Positions 1 through 8,980 of a stretch of DNA of 64,000 nucleotides are shown here, piece by piece. A model generated the notes under the pieces. The model was not told where the DNA came from and did not search any database. It saw nothing but the letters and a program-made list of their open reading frames with translations. The position numbers were made by a program, and so were the translations under genes. Numbering within the stretch: the first letter of the stretch is position 1; each line of letters starts with the position of its first letter. The stretch comes from DASWTL01 sp035575925 (GTDB lineage: Bacteria; Bacteroidota; Bacteroidia; Sphingobacteriales; Sphingobacteriaceae), in contig DATLXK010000029.1 in NCBI GenBank assembly GCA_035575925.1, forward strand, positions 43,683 through 107,682. The letters run 5' to 3'.

Positions 1-1
1 T

Positions 2-739
2 ACCGGGCTGTTATGTACCACGCTCCTTTTTATTTTTTCAGATAATCTCAAGATCATGCGAAACATCTGGAAGATGAAAGGCGAACACAAAGTAAGCTAC
101 CGGAAGGAGATCTTCCCTTATCAATGGAAAATAGCGGCCAGCTGGATCAGTGGGTATTTTATTTTTCAACTGTTCAATCCGGTATTATTCGCTTCAGAAG
201 GGGCGGTAACCGCAGGACAAATGGGAATGACATTGGCCGCCCTTAACGGTATTATGGGGCTCTCAATGAGCTGGATTAACACGAAGATCCCGCTCTTTTC
301 AATGCTGATCTCACAAAAGAACTATGCCGGATTGGATCTTAGCTTTTTTAAAAGCTTTAGGCAATCATTATTCATCATGGCGCTCGGACTGGTAACATTA
401 TTCTTAATCGTTTACGTTCTCCGATCCTTCGGTTTTACCATGGGTGAGAGGTTTCTTCCTACTCTTCCTTTTGTATTTATTTCTATTTCCTATTTATTAA
501 ATACAATTGCATTCGGACTGGCTGCATATCTACGTTGTCACAAAGCAGAGCCACTATTGGTGCAGTCGCTGGTGTTTGCAGTATTCACATCCATTTCAAC
601 AATTACACTGGGAAACTATTATGGAGTTTTTGGGATAACGCTGGGATATCTGCTACTTGGGATATTGATCGGAATTCCTTGGGTACTAATCGTTTTTGTT
701 ACAAAAAGAAAATTATGGCATCAACAAATGCATTATTAA
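2..739 (+). CDS. Polysaccharide flippase (Wzx-like), 3' part
   Basis: The frame is open to the left edge, so only the C-terminal part of the protein (about 245 residues) is visible; an internal ATG at 56 is not the real start. The translation alternates hydrophobic stretches of about 20 residues with short basic loops, giving about six membrane segments, as in the C-terminal half of PST/MATE-type polysaccharide exporters. Such proteins flip undecaprenyl-linked repeat units across the inner membrane. Its 3' end overlaps the next glycosyltransferase by 25 bases, which indicates one operon. The family assignment rests on topology and context, because no short diagnostic motif is visible. It could also be an O-antigen translocase of the RfbX type. 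Confidence 0.7.
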   Translation, partial: TGLLCTTLLFIFSDNLKIMRNIWKMKGEHKVSYRKEIFPYQWKIAASWISGYFIFQLFNPVLFASEGAVTAGQMGMTLAALNGIMGLSMSWINTKIPLFSMLISQKNYAGLDLSFFKSFRQSLFIMALGLVTLFLIVYVLRSFGFTMGERFLPTLPFVFISISYLLNTIAFGLAAYLRCHKAEPLLVQSLVFAVFTSISTITLGNYYGVFGITLGYLLLGILIGIPWVLIVFVTKRKLWHQQMHY

Positions 740-1755
740 CAATATCGGTTCCTACATATAACCGTCCGGAAAATGCAAAAAACACATTACTCCGGCTAAT
801 ACCTCAACTGACCGACGAGGTTTGTGTAAATGTGTTAGACAACTGTTCAGATATAGACGTGGGCGATTATTTTCAGCAATACGCAAATTCTGAATTTTCG
901 GGTAGAATTAATTTCATCAGGCATGCAGTAAATATTGGCGCGGATGTTAATTTTCAAAGGTGCTTTGAGCTATGCCAAACTCCGTACATATGGCTGCTGG
1001 GCGACGATGATCGCATAGAGACCAACGCCGTAGAAATAATATTGAATGAAATTAATAAGTATAAAAATTACGATCTGATAGGTATCAATTTTTGTTCCAG
1101 TGTAATCGAAACCGATAGGAAAGAACCCATTTTAATAAAGAATACGAGCGATTTAGCTTATAAGATGGATGCAATAGGTAATTTTGAAACTATTTCTACC
1201 ACTATTTATCGAACTCAAGAGTATATAAATTTTATTCACTATGCCTCTTGGGGTGCATATATGATGGCATCGCAAATCATTCCTGCAATAATGGCTATTA
1301 GTGTGAACAAAGTATTAATATTATCAGAAAAATATATTGTTGACATAGAGCGCCCTGAAAACCCATTGGAACGGTGGTCTGAATATCAATTTGCCTTAAG
1401 TATATCAAGTATATTAGAGGCTCCAATTGGTTTAAAAAAAGAAGAGTATAAAGCTTTAGGAAAAAAGTTAAGTTTGCATTTTGACTTTATATGGCCTTTA
1501 AGCATTTTATACACCATCTTAAAATCTGTTGGATACAAAGTCGAATTGATCGATAATTATCATATATATATATATAAACAGTTAATGTTTAAAACGTTCG
1601 AATTCAGAACTAATAAGATTCACCAGCTTTACCAATTTTATATTTGTTTGTTTTTTCTTAAGTATAAAAATATGCTGAAACTTTTGATTCGTATTAGGCC
1701 AGGCATAAAAAACCGGGCAGAAAGATCTGTCCCTTATAAATTATTCATTCGCTAA
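715..1755 (+). CDS. Family 2 glycosyltransferase
   Basis: The product is a 346-residue GT-A protein. The N-terminus (LLTISVPTYNRPENA) is the usual nucleotide-sugar binding strand, and WLLGDDD near residue 95 is the metal-binding DxD. I chose the ATG at 715; the frame is open back to 535 but that stretch is the flippase read in another frame. Codon use becomes strongly AT-rich after the first third, and the C-terminal 120 residues are lysine- and isoleucine-rich with no recognisable motif. It probably adds one sugar to a lipid-linked repeat unit at the inner face of the cytoplasmic membrane. Donor and acceptor cannot be told from sequence. Confidence 0.8.
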   Translation: MASTNALLTISVPTYNRPENAKNTLLRLIPQLTDEVCVNVLDNCSDIDVGDYFQQYANSEFSGRINFIRHAVNIGADVNFQRCFELCQTPYIWLLGDDDRIETNAVEIILNEINKYKNYDLIGINFCSSVIETDRKEPILIKNTSDLAYKMDAIGNFETISTTIYRTQEYINFIHYASWGAYMMASQIIPAIMAISVNKVLILSEKYIVDIERPENPLERWSEYQFALSISSILEAPIGLKKEEYKALGKKLSLHFDFIWPLSILYTILKSVGYKVELIDNYHIYIYKQLMFKTFEFRTNKIHQLYQFYICLFFLKYKNMLKLLIRIRPGIKNRAERSVPYKLFIR

Positions 1756-1767
1756 TATCACACGCAT

Positions 1768-2721
1768 TTGAAAAAAATACCTATTCTTCTTTTAACGCAT
1801 GATAGGCCGAACTTACTGGAAAAAGTATTGAAACGGCTAATAAAATATACTAATTGGAACGAGTTCGATCTTTGGATATTAGATAACTTTTCCACGACAT
1901 CGAATACAAAAATCATAAATCTATTTAAGGATAATTATCCTTTTATTAATATCTACTCAACGCGATATAATCAGGTTTCTCAGATACAAAACGATGTCAT
2001 AAAACTTTTAAAAGCGGAAATTTATATTAAGCTGGACGACGATATACTCGTTTCGGAAAACTGGACCAAACCTTTTATAGATGTTTTTAACAGGAATTAT
2101 TCGAAAATGAGCTTTGGGTCTGTGGTGATCCCGATCAACGGGTTCGGCTGGTTGCCGTTCCTGGAGATTATGGACCTGAAAACAGACTTCCAGCGCAAAT
2201 TTCCTGAAGTGGAATTGAAACAGGATTGTATGGATGTTGCTGTCTTTAATGATAAAAAAGTAAACGAATACATTTGGGAAAAGTGTTACAATATTGACGA
2301 CACTGCCAGAACTTTTATCGAAAATCAAAAGAGCCAATTTTTAGACCTCCAATGTCCGCACCGGTATTCTATCGGCGCTATTATCTTTTCTCATGAAACC
2401 TGGAGGAAAATGGGGGGATGGAAAGTGCAGGTGGGTTATGAAAAGGTTCTGGCCAGACAAAAGAGATTTCAGAGACTAGCATCTTTTTGGAAAAATAAGG
2501 AGATTAAAAATAGCTATACCCGTCTAAATCATATCGCAGATATTTTTTCCGGAGCAACATCAAGTGAAATGGCTGGTGATGAAATCGGTATTTATAATTA
2601 CTCACAAGAGAATGACCTTATTATCCCAGTAACCACTCAGGGTATTGTATTTCATTTTTCATTTGGTCCGGTTGATAGCTACCTTATGAGCAAGATTTAT
2701 TTAAAATTACAGGATGTTTGA
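1768..2721 (+). CDS. GT-A glycosyltransferase
   Basis: This 317-residue protein starts at TTG; no nearby ATG preserves the conserved N-terminus (IPILLLTHDRPNLLEKVL). The sequence IKLDDDILV near residue 90 is the DxD metal site typical of GT2-like enzymes. The first third is AT-rich and the rest (from about 2100) is visibly richer in GC, like the mutase gene that follows. The stop overlaps the mutase ATG by 8 bases, which suggests translational coupling. The linkage to a UDP-galactopyranose mutase makes a galactofuranosyltransferase plausible, but that is inference from position. Confidence 0.72.
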   Translation: MKKIPILLLTHDRPNLLEKVLKRLIKYTNWNEFDLWILDNFSTTSNTKIINLFKDNYPFINIYSTRYNQVSQIQNDVIKLLKAEIYIKLDDDILVSENWTKPFIDVFNRNYSKMSFGSVVIPINGFGWLPFLEIMDLKTDFQRKFPEVELKQDCMDVAVFNDKKVNEYIWEKCYNIDDTARTFIENQKSQFLDLQCPHRYSIGAIIFSHETWRKMGGWKVQVGYEKVLARQKRFQRLASFWKNKEIKNSYTRLNHIADIFSGATSSEMAGDEIGIYNYSQENDLIIPVTTQGIVFHFSFGPVDSYLMSKIYLKLQDV

Positions 2722-3817
2722 TTATGTTATAGTGGGCGCCGGTTACTCCGGAAGCGTGTTTGCCGAAAGGATCGCAACACAGCTGAACCAAAAAGTATTG
2801 GTAATTGACAAGCGGAACCACATAGCCGGAAACGCTTACGATTACTATAATGAAGACGGAATTCTGGTGCATAAATATGGTCCCCACTGGTTCCATACCA
2901 ACGATAAGAATGTTTTCAGTTACCTGTCGAAATTTACCGACTGGCATTTTCATTACCATCGTGTTAAAACATATGTCGACGGGAAACTTCTGCCCATTCC
3001 CATCAACTACGATACCTTGAATGAGTTGTATGGCCTGAATCTCCGATCGCCAAAGGATGTACAGGAATTTTACGACCAGGTGAAAGTGAGTATCGCAAAT
3101 CCGGCCAATTCCGAAGAAATGGTGATTAGCCAGGTTGGCGAAGATCTTTATAAAAAGTTCTTTAAAGGATACACCCTTAAGCAATGGGAGATAGATCCAA
3201 AGGATCTTGCCGCCAGTGTAACGGCGAGGATCCCGACAAGGACCAACCGCGACGATAGGTACTTTACCGATACTTACCAGGGAGTGCCAAAATATGGGTA
3301 TACGGAGATGTTTAAAAAGATGCTCGATCATCCCAATATCTCTCTTATGCTTCAAACGGATTACCGGGACGTTATCAACGAACTGAACTTTAAAACACTG
3401 ATCTACACCGGCCCCATCGATTCCTATTTTGATTACAAGTTTGGTAAACTGCCCTACCGGTCGCTGCGGTTTGAACACGAAACGTTTAACCAGGAATCAT
3501 ACCAGGGACATCAGCAGATTAACTACCCCAACGACTATGATTTTACCAGGATAGTAGAATGGAAACACGCCACCGGGCAAAAAAGCACAAACACCACCAT
3601 CACCCGCGAATATTCATTGCTTGCTACCGATGATATGGAGAAGTATTACCCGATACCCAGGGATGAAAACCATATATTATATAAAAAATACCAGGAAGAA
3701 GCTGATCGCCTGACGAATGTTATTTTCTGCGGAAGGCTGGCTGATTATAAATATTATAACATGGACCAGGTTGTGGCAAGGGCTCTGATGCTGTTTGAAA
3801 AAACGGTTAACTTTTGA
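2714..3817 (+). CDS. glf: UDP-galactopyranose mutase, divergent copy
   Basis: The 367-residue flavoprotein has the N-terminal FAD motif VIVGAGYSG (residues 5-13), the substrate-region motif KYGPHWFHTN (54-63) and a conserved arginine at 176 in RIPTRTNRDDRYF. The C-terminal GRLADYKYYNMDQVV corresponds to the canonical GRLAEYRYYDMHQVI. The family converts UDP-galactopyranose to UDP-galactofuranose using reduced FAD in the cytoplasm. Several sites differ from the second copy at 4724: KYGPHW for KYGAHI, YTLKQWEID for YTEKQWGRK, and NMDQVV for DMHQVI. It may therefore act on a different pyranose such as an N-acetylated or deoxy sugar. GC content is higher than in its neighbours, a sign of separate origin. 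Confidence 0.88.
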   Translation: MFDYVIVGAGYSGSVFAERIATQLNQKVLVIDKRNHIAGNAYDYYNEDGILVHKYGPHWFHTNDKNVFSYLSKFTDWHFHYHRVKTYVDGKLLPIPINYDTLNELYGLNLRSPKDVQEFYDQVKVSIANPANSEEMVISQVGEDLYKKFFKGYTLKQWEIDPKDLAASVTARIPTRTNRDDRYFTDTYQGVPKYGYTEMFKKMLDHPNISLMLQTDYRDVINELNFKTLIYTGPIDSYFDYKFGKLPYRSLRFEHETFNQESYQGHQQINYPNDYDFTRIVEWKHATGQKSTNTTITREYSLLATDDMEKYYPIPRDENHILYKKYQEEADRLTNVIFCGRLADYKYYNMDQVVARALMLFEKTVNF

Positions 3818-3836
3818 TCTATAATTTACTACTTTC

Positions 3837-4712
3837 ATGAAGCTATCATTTGTTATATTAAATTATAATCGAAAAACAGAATTACTTATTACTATTCGTA
3901 AAACCCTTGATTGGATGGAACAAAGGGATGACGTTGAGATTATAATAGTTGACAATGCCTCAACCGACGATAGCGTGATGTCTGTAAAAAAGGTATATCC
4001 TGATATAAAAGTAATCGAACGTACCGTGAATAATGGGGTAGCGGGATGGAACGATGGCTTTGCAGACTCAAATGGAGAATATATCGTAGTTTTGGACGAC
4101 GATAGTAATATAGAGAGAGGTTTGGAACAGGCAGTTCAGTATATGGATGCATGTCCTCAAATAGGAATATTAGCTCTTAATATTGTCGGCGGAGCTTTTC
4201 AAACTATTTTGTTAGAGGAATGGCCGGACAAACAGCAATGCTTAAGCTTTATTGGATGCGGAGCTTTAATACGTAAAAAGGTTTACCAAAAGATTGGCGG
4301 TTTTGCCGAGTGGCTCTTTATTTACGCTCATGAGCATGAATATGCTATACGTTGTTATAATGCAGGTTTTAGTATTCATTATTATAAAGACTGCCAGGTA
4401 GTTCATCGTACAAGTAATATCAATCGGAGTAACGAAAGACTTACTGTATTTACTGTAAGAAATGAAATGGGTATTATATATAAATTCTTCGGCAAAAAGC
4501 GAAGAACATATATATTTAGAACGCTTATTAATCGCTTAAAAACTATAAACGATAGTGGTATCAAAACTGGCTATTATGTAATTAAGGGATTTTTAGAATT
4601 TTTAAAAATTAGAGCAAGTATCCCTCATACACCGGTTTCAGATGATATTCAGGATTTTTATGCAAAGCGTTTCTGGTCCGCGAGACCAATTATTCGAATA
4701 AAAAATCATTAG
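3837..4712 (+). CDS. Family 2 glycosyltransferase
   Basis: The 291-residue protein has a textbook GT2 start, LSFVILNYNRKTELL, then IIIVDNASTDDS near residue 40 and VVLDDDSNI near residue 85 as the DxD site. HEHEYAIRCYNAGF around residue 165 fits the catalytic-base region of rhamnosyl- and galactofuranosyl-type GT2 enzymes. It lies between the two mutase genes with gaps of 19 and 11 bases, so it is co-transcribed with them. A galactofuranosyltransferase role is likely from this position but is not shown by the sequence. Confidence 0.82.
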   Translation: MKLSFVILNYNRKTELLITIRKTLDWMEQRDDVEIIIVDNASTDDSVMSVKKVYPDIKVIERTVNNGVAGWNDGFADSNGEYIVVLDDDSNIERGLEQAVQYMDACPQIGILALNIVGGAFQTILLEEWPDKQQCLSFIGCGALIRKKVYQKIGGFAEWLFIYAHEHEYAIRCYNAGFSIHYYKDCQVVHRTSNINRSNERLTVFTVRNEMGIIYKFFGKKRRTYIFRTLINRLKTINDSGIKTGYYVIKGFLEFLKIRASIPHTPVSDDIQDFYAKRFWSARPIIRIKNH

Positions 4713-4723
4713 TATAGCTCTAT

Positions 4724-5839
4724 ATGGAACAGAAGAAATATGATTACCTAATTGTGGGATCTGGATTGTTTGGGGCGGTCTTTTACCATGAACTTAGAAA
4801 AAGAGGAAAAACATGTTTAGTAATAGATAAACGCGCACACTGGGGCGGAAATATTTACTGTGAAAAAATTGAAGACATAAATGTTCATAAATATGGCGCG
4901 CACATTTTTCATACTAATGATCGCAAGATTTGGGAATATGTAAATTCATTTGTAGAGTTTAATCGTTATACAAATAGTCCGGTAGCTATTTACAAAGACA
5001 AACTCTATAACCTGCCCTTTAATATGAATACTTTTTACCAGCTTTGGGGGGTTCATACTCCCGCAGATGCAAAGAAAATCATAGATCAGCAAATTGCTGA
5101 GAGCGGCATTACCAATCCGGGCAATTTGGAGGAGCAGGCAATTTCATTAGTGGGAACTGATATTTACTTCAAATTGATTAAAGAATATACCGAGAAACAA
5201 TGGGGGCGGAAAGCTACTGAACTGCCTTCTTTCATAATTAAAAGACTACCTGTAAGATTTACCTTCGACAATAATTATTTTTCTGATAAGTATCAGGGAA
5301 TACCTATCGGTGGATATAATAAACTGACCGAGGGTCTTTTAAATGGAGCTGATGTACGATTAAACACTGATTATTTTGAAGATCGTAATGAGCTGGACAA
5401 CCTTGCAGAACGCATCGTATTCACCGGCAAAATTGATCAATTTTACAACTACAGGTTTGGACAACTTGAATATCGCAGTCTGGATTTTAAACATGAAACA
5501 TTAGCAATTGAAAATTATCAAGGAAATGCTGTAGTGAATTATACAGAAGGTATTGTTCCGTATACCCGGATAATAGAACACAAGCATTTTGAATTTGGAA
5601 CCCAACCTGCTACGGTAATTACCAAAGAATATTCATCAGAATGGAGTCAATCTAAAGAGCCTTACTACCCGGTTAATGATAATCGGAACTCAGAACTTTT
5701 GGTTAAGTACAAATATTTGGCAGATCACGAAAAAAAGGTGATTTTTGGAGGGAGACTTGCTGAATACCGTTATTATGATATGCATCAGGTAATCGGTTCA
5801 GCCCTTGCAAGAATTAAAAAAGAATTTAATGAAGCATAA
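4724..5839 (+). CDS. glf: UDP-galactopyranose mutase, canonical copy
   Basis: The 371-residue protein follows the E. coli and Klebsiella Glf pattern closely: LIVGSGLFGAV (9-19) for FAD, HKYGAHIFHTN (55-65), YTEKQWG (155-161), RLPVRFTFDNNYFSD with arginine 178, and GRLAEYRYYDMHQVI near the C-terminus. It should supply UDP-galactofuranose to the surrounding transferases. It is clearly not a recent duplicate of the copy at 2714, because conserved blocks differ and base composition is lower in GC. Having two mutases in one locus is unusual and suggests either two furanose donors or a locus assembled from two sources. Confidence 0.93.
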   Translation: MEQKKYDYLIVGSGLFGAVFYHELRKRGKTCLVIDKRAHWGGNIYCEKIEDINVHKYGAHIFHTNDRKIWEYVNSFVEFNRYTNSPVAIYKDKLYNLPFNMNTFYQLWGVHTPADAKKIIDQQIAESGITNPGNLEEQAISLVGTDIYFKLIKEYTEKQWGRKATELPSFIIKRLPVRFTFDNNYFSDKYQGIPIGGYNKLTEGLLNGADVRLNTDYFEDRNELDNLAERIVFTGKIDQFYNYRFGQLEYRSLDFKHETLAIENYQGNAVVNYTEGIVPYTRIIEHKHFEFGTQPATVITKEYSSEWSQSKEPYYPVNDNRNSELLVKYKYLADHEKKVIFGGRLAEYRYYDMHQVIGSALARIKKEFNEA

Positions 5840-6887
5840 TTATTGTATACTTCTTCTGGCCAGCTATGATTTTGAGGCCATTCAATTGACGTTAAAATCT
5901 TTAGATCACACTGTGACCGAGATAGGGGTTCCTATCATAGTAATTCTAAACGGTGGTAGTGCCAGCTATAAGGGATCAAAAGTTGAAAAAATTTGCCGGG
6001 ATTGGGCCCGAAGCGGGGTTAACCGACACATAATAAGGCCTGTAGCTTCAGGAAAAGAGCCTTTATTTGCAATTCAAGAGACAATTGCATCCTTTGATCT
6101 TTTAAAGGATATAAAATATATTTTAAAGATTGATGATGATCTTATTCCTTTAAAACCAGGCTGGGCAACTGATATCGCAAATTTATATCATAATTCTGAA
6201 GAAAAATACGGGAATATTGGATTTACCACCGGACTCATAAATAATAATAGTTGGGGATTTAAGGAGTTATTAACGATTTATGATAAATGGGAAGAATATA
6301 GGTCTTTTATGAATCATGCATCCCTGGGAGGAAGGAATTTAGAAATAGCTGTTAAAGCTGGGGCGGTTGATACCGGATTAAACGGCACGATCTGGCAATA
6401 TCCTGCCCTGGCAGCTTGGTTGCATGAATGGACATCGTTTGAAATCCCTTTATTCATCTCCAAAACGAAAGATCTTAAGGTTGAGGAAATTGCAATAACT
6501 ACCCATTATTCAATTGGATGCATGTATTCTCATAAAGATTTATGGCTTAATCTGGTACCAGAGGGAGATAATTTTGATGAACTATTAATTCACCAGTATT
6601 GTCTGAAAAATAACTTAAAGAAGTTTGCAGCTATGTATCAGCCTTTTCTTCATCTATTTTATTTTAAACAACGGCTGGCAAACGCATATTTGTTTCCAGG
6701 GTTCATGGAAAATCTGGCTCGTCATTTTAACGATCCAACTTTCCAAAATATTATAAGAATAAATAATGAAGATCGATTAGCAGATATTGAAGAAAAACTT
6801 GGCTTTATTAAAACATTTGAAAGAAAGTTTGGAAAGATAGAACGTATTCTTCTAAAGGTTAAGAATTTTTTACCTTTTAAGATCTAG
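5829..6887 (+). CDS. GT-A glycosyltransferase-like protein
   Basis: I place the start at the ATG at 5829 (MKHNYCILLL), which overlaps the mutase stop by 11 bases; the in-frame TTG at 5805 lies in the mutase. The product is 352 residues. YILKIDDDLIPL near residue 100 is a DxD-type metal site after a Rossmann-like N-terminal half. The middle section is tryptophan-rich with long helices, unlike ordinary GT2 enzymes, and the best description is a family 2-like transferase of unknown specificity. Operon position between a mutase and another GT2 supports a role in the same glycan. Confidence 0.65.
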   Translation: MKHNYCILLLASYDFEAIQLTLKSLDHTVTEIGVPIIVILNGGSASYKGSKVEKICRDWARSGVNRHIIRPVASGKEPLFAIQETIASFDLLKDIKYILKIDDDLIPLKPGWATDIANLYHNSEEKYGNIGFTTGLINNNSWGFKELLTIYDKWEEYRSFMNHASLGGRNLEIAVKAGAVDTGLNGTIWQYPALAAWLHEWTSFEIPLFISKTKDLKVEEIAITTHYSIGCMYSHKDLWLNLVPEGDNFDELLIHQYCLKNNLKKFAAMYQPFLHLFYFKQRLANAYLFPGFMENLARHFNDPTFQNIIRINNEDRLADIEEKLGFIKTFERKFGKIERILLKVKNFLPFKI

Positions 6888-6897
6888 CATTAATATA

Positions 6898-7803
6898 ATG
6901 AAAATAGCAGCTGTTGTTGTTACATATAATCGGATTTCTTTACTAAAAGTATGTGTTCAGAAACTTTTGGAGCAAACCCGCATTCCGGATATGATAATTA
7001 TTGTAAACAATGGTTCAACTGATGGGACGGAGGAATGGCTCAAAACACTTCCTCCCGTGGTTAAAGTAATTAACCAGGCAAACCTGGGTAGCTCTGGTGG
7101 ATGTAATTCAGGTTTCAGGTCTGCTATGGAGTCCGGTGTTGATTGGGTGTGGACGATGGATGACGATTGTAATCCGGATGCTAACGCGTTAAATGAGATC
7201 GTTAGCATTAAGCCGCAAATTGACACTATATATGGAAGTATAGCATTAAATGAGCAAAATCCAAAGAAGATTGTATGGTGGATTGCTGATGAAAAACGTA
7301 GAGGCAGATATATTTCAGATTATAGCAATATTAATACCCCTCTTTATTATACCAGACACACGATCCCCTTCCTAGGTTTATTTGCTCCTAAAGAGATAAT
7401 CCATAAAATAGGATTTCCTGAGAAAAACCTTATTTTATGGAATGATGATGAAGAATATTGCTTTAGAGCTATGTCAAATGGTTTTCGGCTTTGTTATGTT
7501 ACAAAATCAATTTTAAAGCATCCCCCGGTTGCTTATAAGGAAATCAGTCTATTTGGCATTAAAACATATATCTATGAAACTACATATCAAAAAAATAGAT
7601 ATTTTTTCCGGAACAGTACTTACGTTGCAAAAAAATATAACTCATTTTTTAAATTTTACCTGTGCATTTTACCTGTAAAAATTATTAAGGCTGCTATCCA
7701 TTCGTGTAATAGTATACCATCTGAAGGGAAACTCAAAAATTACAAAACATATTTAAGCGCGATTCTGAGTGGTATAAGAGGCGAATTGGGATTTATTAAA
7801 TGA
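6898..7803 (+). CDS. Family 2 glycosyltransferase, GlfT1/rhamnosyltransferase type
   Basis: The 301-residue protein has AAVVVTYNR at the start, IIVNNGSTDGTEEWL near residue 38, NLGSSGGCNSGF near residue 65, and WTMDDDCNPD near residue 87. The NxGSSGG block together with the WxMDDD motif is characteristic of the GT2 group that holds galactofuranosyl- and rhamnosyltransferases. LWNDDEEYCFRAMSNGF around residue 182 gives the catalytic-base region. With two mutases just upstream this is the strongest candidate for a galactofuranosyltransferase in the window. Confidence 0.82.
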   Translation: MKIAAVVVTYNRISLLKVCVQKLLEQTRIPDMIIIVNNGSTDGTEEWLKTLPPVVKVINQANLGSSGGCNSGFRSAMESGVDWVWTMDDDCNPDANALNEIVSIKPQIDTIYGSIALNEQNPKKIVWWIADEKRRGRYISDYSNINTPLYYTRHTIPFLGLFAPKEIIHKIGFPEKNLILWNDDEEYCFRAMSNGFRLCYVTKSILKHPPVAYKEISLFGIKTYIYETTYQKNRYFFRNSTYVAKKYNSFFKFYLCILPVKIIKAAIHSCNSIPSEGKLKNYKTYLSAILSGIRGELGFIK

Positions 7804-7810
7804 AAAAGCG

Positions 7811-8980
7811 TTGAATCTGTATCGTTTTTTTGCATTATATCAGCCAGTTATCATGTTCGCAGGAACATGGCTCGTAGCTATCACGCTGTTTTCTATGCGG
7901 CTGAGCGGTCTTTTGGAACAGGATATTAATCAGGGATTTATCTTTTTGGGGATGTCCCTTACATTCTTTTTAATTGGCTATACACTTACATTCTTTTTAA
8001 GGAAACGTATCAGTCTTGGTATTCATAGTCGGGAATATATAAGTGATTATATATTGAAACGGTTTAACAGCTACTTCATATTTTGGATCCTGGCAACCAT
8101 AGCTGAAATTTTGTACTCGCGTGGCATACCCATTGTTTGGTTGCTTACAGGCAGCGAAAAAACTTATTTCGACTTTGGGATACCATCTTTACATGGACTT
8201 TTAAATGCGTTGCAACTATCTCTGGGAGTTATTGCGTTTTACCTATACTTGATAACTAAAAAGAAAAAGTACATATACATTACACTTCTTTTTGTACTTT
8301 ATAATGTAGCTATTATTAGTAGGCAAGTTATTATTGTATTACTTATTGAGATATTTGTAATTTACTTTTATTTAGCCACAAATAAGCTTAAGTTATTTCG
8401 GACATTAATTATTTATTTTGTACTGGCTATCGTTGGTTTCGGAATATTGGGTGACCTGCGATCCGATGCTAAAACTTTTCTTGTGCTTGCACAGCCGACC
8501 GAACGCTGGCCTGATTGGTTGCCTTCAGGATTTTTATGGGTTTATATCTATATTACCACACCTATTAATAATCTTATTTATAATTTTTCTTTTCCTGTAG
8601 AACAATACAGGTATTTCTTTCCAAATACTCTTTCACTTTTATTGCCAAGCGTTATTCGCAACATGGTCTTCAGCCCCGAAGATTATAATGTATCTGGGAA
8701 TCTTATATCGCTGGCATTTAATGTAAGCAGTGCCTTTGCCGCCCCTTATGCAGACATGGGTTTTACAGGCATTAAACTTTTCTCTTTATTTATTGGTGTG
8801 TTCAGTAACCTCACCTGGTGGGCTGAAGGTTCCAAGAGGATTTTTTTTCGCGCAGTAATAAGTCAGGCCATTTTGCTTTCTATCTTTTATAATCATTTCA
8901 TGTATCTTCCTGTCGCATTCCAGTTTTTTTGGATTTATCTATTTTTTGTCAGAATTAAATATGTCAAGAAATCTGTATAA
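7811..8980 (+). CDS. wzy: Oligosaccharide repeat-unit polymerase (Wzy-like)
   Basis: A TTG start gives a 389-residue protein with about ten hydrophobic helices, short cytoplasmic loops and a larger hydrophilic loop around residues 215-290. That layout is the mark of Wzy polymerases, which join flipped repeat units on the periplasmic face. Wzy proteins have little sequence conservation, so the call rests on topology, length and the setting between glycosyltransferases with a flippase upstream. The gene starts 7 bases after the preceding stop and overlaps the next gene by 20 bases. Confidence 0.72.
   Translation: MNLYRFFALYQPVIMFAGTWLVAITLFSMRLSGLLEQDINQGFIFLGMSLTFFLIGYTLTFFLRKRISLGIHSREYISDYILKRFNSYFIFWILATIAEILYSRGIPIVWLLTGSEKTYFDFGIPSLHGLLNALQLSLGVIAFYLYLITKKKKYIYITLLFVLYNVAIISRQVIIVLLIEIFVIYFYLATNKLKLFRTLIIYFVLAIVGFGILGDLRSDAKTFLVLAQPTERWPDWLPSGFLWVYIYITTPINNLIYNFSFPVEQYRYFFPNTLSLLLPSVIRNMVFSPEDYNVSGNLISLAFNVSSAFAAPYADMGFTGIKLFSLFIGVFSNLTWWAEGSKRIFFRAVISQAILLSIFYNHFMYLPVAFQFFWIYLFFVRIKYVKKSV

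Noticed and set aside
2684..3478. Reverse-strand frame of 264 residues
   Set aside because: It lies wholly opposite the well supported glf gene, has low-complexity hydrophobic composition and no motif; a shadow of GC-richer codons.
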